Program-made: the position numbers and the translations under genes
Source: Pseudorhodoferax sp047601025
GTDB taxonomy: Bacteria > Pseudomonadota > Gammaproteobacteria > Burkholderiales > Burkholderiaceae_C
Assembly: GCF_047601025.1 (NCBI RefSeq)
Contig: NZ_JASGJZ010000001.1
Span: 930,001-994,000, forward strand
DNA: 64,000 nucleotides
Direction: 5' to 3'
The notes under the pieces: model-generated
Told to the model about the DNA's origin: nothing
The model's input: only the letters and a program-made list of their open reading frames with translations
The model's database searches: none
Shown here: one piece after another, positions 62,157 to 64,000 of the stretch
How the letters are laid out: the number at the start of each line of letters is the position of its first letter
Numbering within the stretch: position 1 is the stretch's first letter

Positions 62157-63164
62157 TCACTCCGCTGGCGCGCAGGCCGCCAGAAAGCCATCGAGCTCGG
62201 GCGGCAGCGCCGCCTGCAATTCCACCGGCGCGCCGCTGGCCGGATGCGCGATCCGCAGTTGCCAGGCGTGCAGGAACATGCGCGCCAGCCCGCGCCGGGC
62301 CAGCGCCTTGTTCAGCGCGAAGTCGCCGTACTTGTCGTCGCCGGCGATCGGATGGCCCTCGCTGGCCAGATGCACGCGGATCTGGTGCGTGCGGCCGGTC
62401 TTGATCGTGACCTCCAGCAGGCTGAATTCGGCCAGCTGCCGGGCCAGCTTCACCAGCGTGATCGAGCGCATGCCCTCGGGGTCGTCCCGGGCCGTGACGC
62501 GCACGCGGCGCTCGCCCTCGGTGCCGCTGCGGCCGGGCAGCAGGTAGCGCACCAGCGGCTTGTCCAGCACCTTGCGGTTGGCCGGCCAGGCGCCGACCGC
62601 CAGCGCCAGGTAGGTCTTGCCGGTCTCGCGCCCGCGGAACTGGTCCTGCAGCGCCTTCAGCGCGCTGCGCTTCTTGGCCACCAGCAGCACGCCGGAGGTC
62701 TCGCGGTCCAGCCGGTGCACCAGTTCGAGGAACAGCGCACCGGGCCGGGCCATGCGCAGTTGCTCGATCACGCCGAAATCCACGCCGCTGCCGCCGTGCA
62801 CCGCCACGCCGGCCGGCTTGTCGATGGCGAGGAAGGCCTCGTCCTCGTACAGCACCGGGAAACTGCGGGCCGGCGCGGCGCGGCCGGCCATGGCCTGCGC
62901 CTTGTGCTCCGCACGTTCCGACAGCCGCAGCGGCGGCAGCCGCACCTGGTCGCCGAGCGCCAGCCGGGTATCGGCAGCGGCCCGCCCCTTGTTCACCCGC
63001 ACCTCGCCGCTGCGGATGATCCGGTAGACATGCGTCTTGGGAACGCCCTTGAGTTCGCGCAGCAGGAAGTTGTCCAGCCGCTGGCCCTCGGCGTCAGCGC
63101 CGACCTGCACGGTCCGGGGGGCCGGCGGCGCCGATGCCGGCGCTGCACCTATAATGTTCGTCAC
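62157..63164 (-). CDS. rluC: 23S rRNA pseudouridine(955/2504/2580) synthase RluC
   Basis: A 335-residue pseudouridine synthase. It has an N-terminal S4 RNA-binding domain (EGQRLDNFLLRELKGVPKTH, then IRSGEVRVNKGRA), then the RluA-type catalytic domain with LVHRLDRETSGVLLVAKKRS holding the catalytic aspartate. KTGRTHQIRVHLASEGHPI and FLHAWQLRIAHP follow. No ATG is available near the N-terminus; GTG 63164 is the likely start. The gene is divergent from rne, again as in related genomes, and leads the operon rluC-HAD-Rieske-sppA. Confidence 0.93.
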   Translation of the reverse strand: MTNIIGAAPASAPPAPRTVQVGADAEGQRLDNFLLRELKGVPKTHVYRIIRSGEVRVNKGRAAADTRLALGDQVRLPPLRLSERAEHKAQAMAGRAAPARSFPVLYEDEAFLAIDKPAGVAVHGGSGVDFGVIEQLRMARPGALFLELVHRLDRETSGVLLVAKKRSALKALQDQFRGRETGKTYLALAVGAWPANRKVLDKPLVRYLLPGRSGTEGERRVRVTARDDPEGMRSITLVKLARQLAEFSLLEVTIKTGRTHQIRVHLASEGHPIAGDDKYGDFALNKALARRGLARMFLHAWQLRIAHPASGAPVELQAALPPELDGFLAACAPAE

Positions 63165-63716
63165 CAGCGTCTTGGCCTGTAAGTGCTTGATAAACCACGA
63201 GTTTAGAGCACACTGCCCAACACGCTGCACGGCGATGCCCCTCGGAGGCGTCGGCAGCCGACCCGGTCCGCGCAGGCCGCGGGGCCAGCCGACAGGCGTT
63301 CGGGGCGAGCGAAGCGATCGAAACCCAGATACGGAATACCCCAAGCCGGCCTGGCGACCATGCACCGCGCATGGCTGCCAGGCCGGCGGATCAGAGCAAG
63401 CACATGGTGCGGAGACCATCCTCCCGAACCGGCCGGCGCGGGCAGACGCCCGCGCGGCCGGCGTCGCGCGCAGGCCACGCACCGCCACGGCCTGCCTGGC
63501 CGTCCGCAGCCGCTGCGGACGGGCCGAGCCGCCCCGGCCCTTGCCGCCATCCACGCGCCCATGCCCCACGCCATGCGCCTCGTGCGCCTGCGTGAGGGCT
63601 CTCCGGCAATTCCTTGCGTTTCGGTCACGTTCGTTCAGGCATCCGAAGAGTCGCACCACAGCGCGACGTTTTGACGACAGAGACCGGGCTCCGCGGAGCC
63701 CCATGAGGAACGCACC
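63165..63716 (+). promoter_or_regulatory. Long structured leader/intergenic region upstream of rne
   Basis: This 552-base gap holds no convincing gene. A TATAAT box lies at 63150-63155 on the plus strand, just inside rluC, without a clear -35. Three strong hairpins follow. One has a perfect 11-pair outer stem (63345-63355 with 63377-63387) and an inner CCATGC/GCATGG. One is a perfect 10-pair stem with a three-base loop (63500-63522). One is a 16-base palindrome GGGCTCCGCGGAGCCC (63686-63701) next to the ribosome site. A tiny ORF at 63703-63720 (MRNAP) ends across the rne ATG. Confidence 0.5.
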
Positions 63717-64000
63717 ATGAAACGGATGCTGATCAACGCCACGCAGGCCGAAGAGCGCCGCCTGGCGATCGTGGACGGGCAGAAGCTGCTGGACTACGAG
63801 ATCGAGATCGAAGGGCGCGAGCAGCGCAAGGGCAACATCTACAAGGCCGTGGTCACGCGGGTCGAGCCCTCGCTGGAAGCCTGCTTCGTGGACTACGGCG
63901 AGGACCGCCACGGGTTCCTGCCGTTCAAGGAAATCTCGCGGCAGTACTTCGCCGAGGGCGTCTCGGTCAGCCAGGCGCGCATCAACGACGTGATCCGCGA
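63717..64000 (+). CDS. rne: Ribonuclease E, N-terminal fragment (window ends inside the gene)
   Basis: Only the first 94 codons are present. They read MKRMLINATQAEERRLAIVD, then the S1 RNA-binding domain EREQRKGNIYKAVVTRVEPS-like text and CFVDYGEDRHGFLPFKEISR, characteristic of RNase E/G. A GAGGAA ribosome site precedes the ATG. RNase E is the central mRNA-decay and rRNA/tRNA-processing nuclease. The long hairpin-rich leader and divergent rluC match the E. coli rne arrangement, which favours RNase E over RNase G. Confidence 0.95.
   Translation, partial: MKRMLINATQAEERRLAIVDGQKLLDYEIEIEGREQRKGNIYKAVVTRVEPSLEACFVDYGEDRHGFLPFKEISRQYFAEGVSVSQARINDVIR

Noticed and set aside
63340..63700. Several 70-140 codon ORFs between rluC and rne
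   Set aside because: They overlap one another on both strands and coincide with strong RNA hairpins; the translations are Arg/Pro/Ala-rich without family character.

Overview
The window is very GC-rich chromosomal DNA with dense, tightly coupled genes. Gene order points to a betaproteobacterium of the order Burkholderiales, in the Comamonadaceae or a Rubrivivax/Leptothrix-like relative. The evidence is the run mdh, gntR, sdhCDABE, gltA, lysR, leuCDB, asd, fimV, truA, trpFBA, accD, and the run rne, rluC, gph-like, Rieske, sppA, maf, yceD, rpmF, plsX, fabHDG, acpP, fabF, rpoE, rseAB, mucD, lepAB, rnc, era, recO, pdxJ, acpS, nagZ. I know both orders from that group. The assignment is inferred from synteny and protein character, not from a database search.

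Layout. 1-2.7 kb (minus): a truncated CoA-ester lyase, trans-aconitate methyltransferase and malate dehydrogenase. 2.8-8.75 kb (plus): a GntR/UTRA regulator, succinate dehydrogenase with its flavinylation factor, and citrate synthase, closed by a terminator. 8.9-13.3 kb: a LysR regulator and leucine biosynthesis, with an entericidin-like lipoprotein between leuC and leuD. 13.3-18.4 kb: one 1712-residue protein carrying a DEDD exonuclease-like domain, a RecQ-type helicase and a UvrD-type helicase. 18.4-19.8 kb: asd, preceded by what looks like a Thr/Ile-rich leader peptide and attenuator. 19.9-26.7 kb: fimV, truA, trpFBA, accD.

26.7-35.7 kb is a surface-polysaccharide island: a WbpM-like dehydratase, three glycosyltransferases, a flippase, a WbpV-like reductase and an initiating phosphoglycosyl transferase, with YggT and a Lon-substrate-domain protein at its left edge. 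35.8-39.3 kb: lysS, a small MscS-type channel and an Hsp70-like ATPase. From 39.3 to 58.8 kb nearly everything is on the minus strand. In transcription order this holds yceD, rpmF, plsX and the fatty-acid genes; a small membrane protein coupled to rpoE-rseA-rseB-mucD; then lepA, lepB, DUF4845, rnc, era, recO, pdxJ, acpS and nagZ. 58.8-60.1 kb (plus) is maf and a methylase. 60.1-63.2 kb (minus) is rluC through sppA. The window ends in the first codons of rne, behind a 550-base structured leader.

The less ordinary items are the triple-domain helicase inserted between leuB and asd, the asd leader peptide, and a dispersed intergenic repeat. The repeat has three copies, each starting at the stop codon of the upstream gene and in the same orientation as local transcription. 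Also notable are a palindromic operator between mdh and gntR, the rne leader hairpins, and a small-RNA or attenuator candidate in front of lepA. I saw no rRNA, tRNA, CRISPR array, insertion sequence, phage or plasmid gene.
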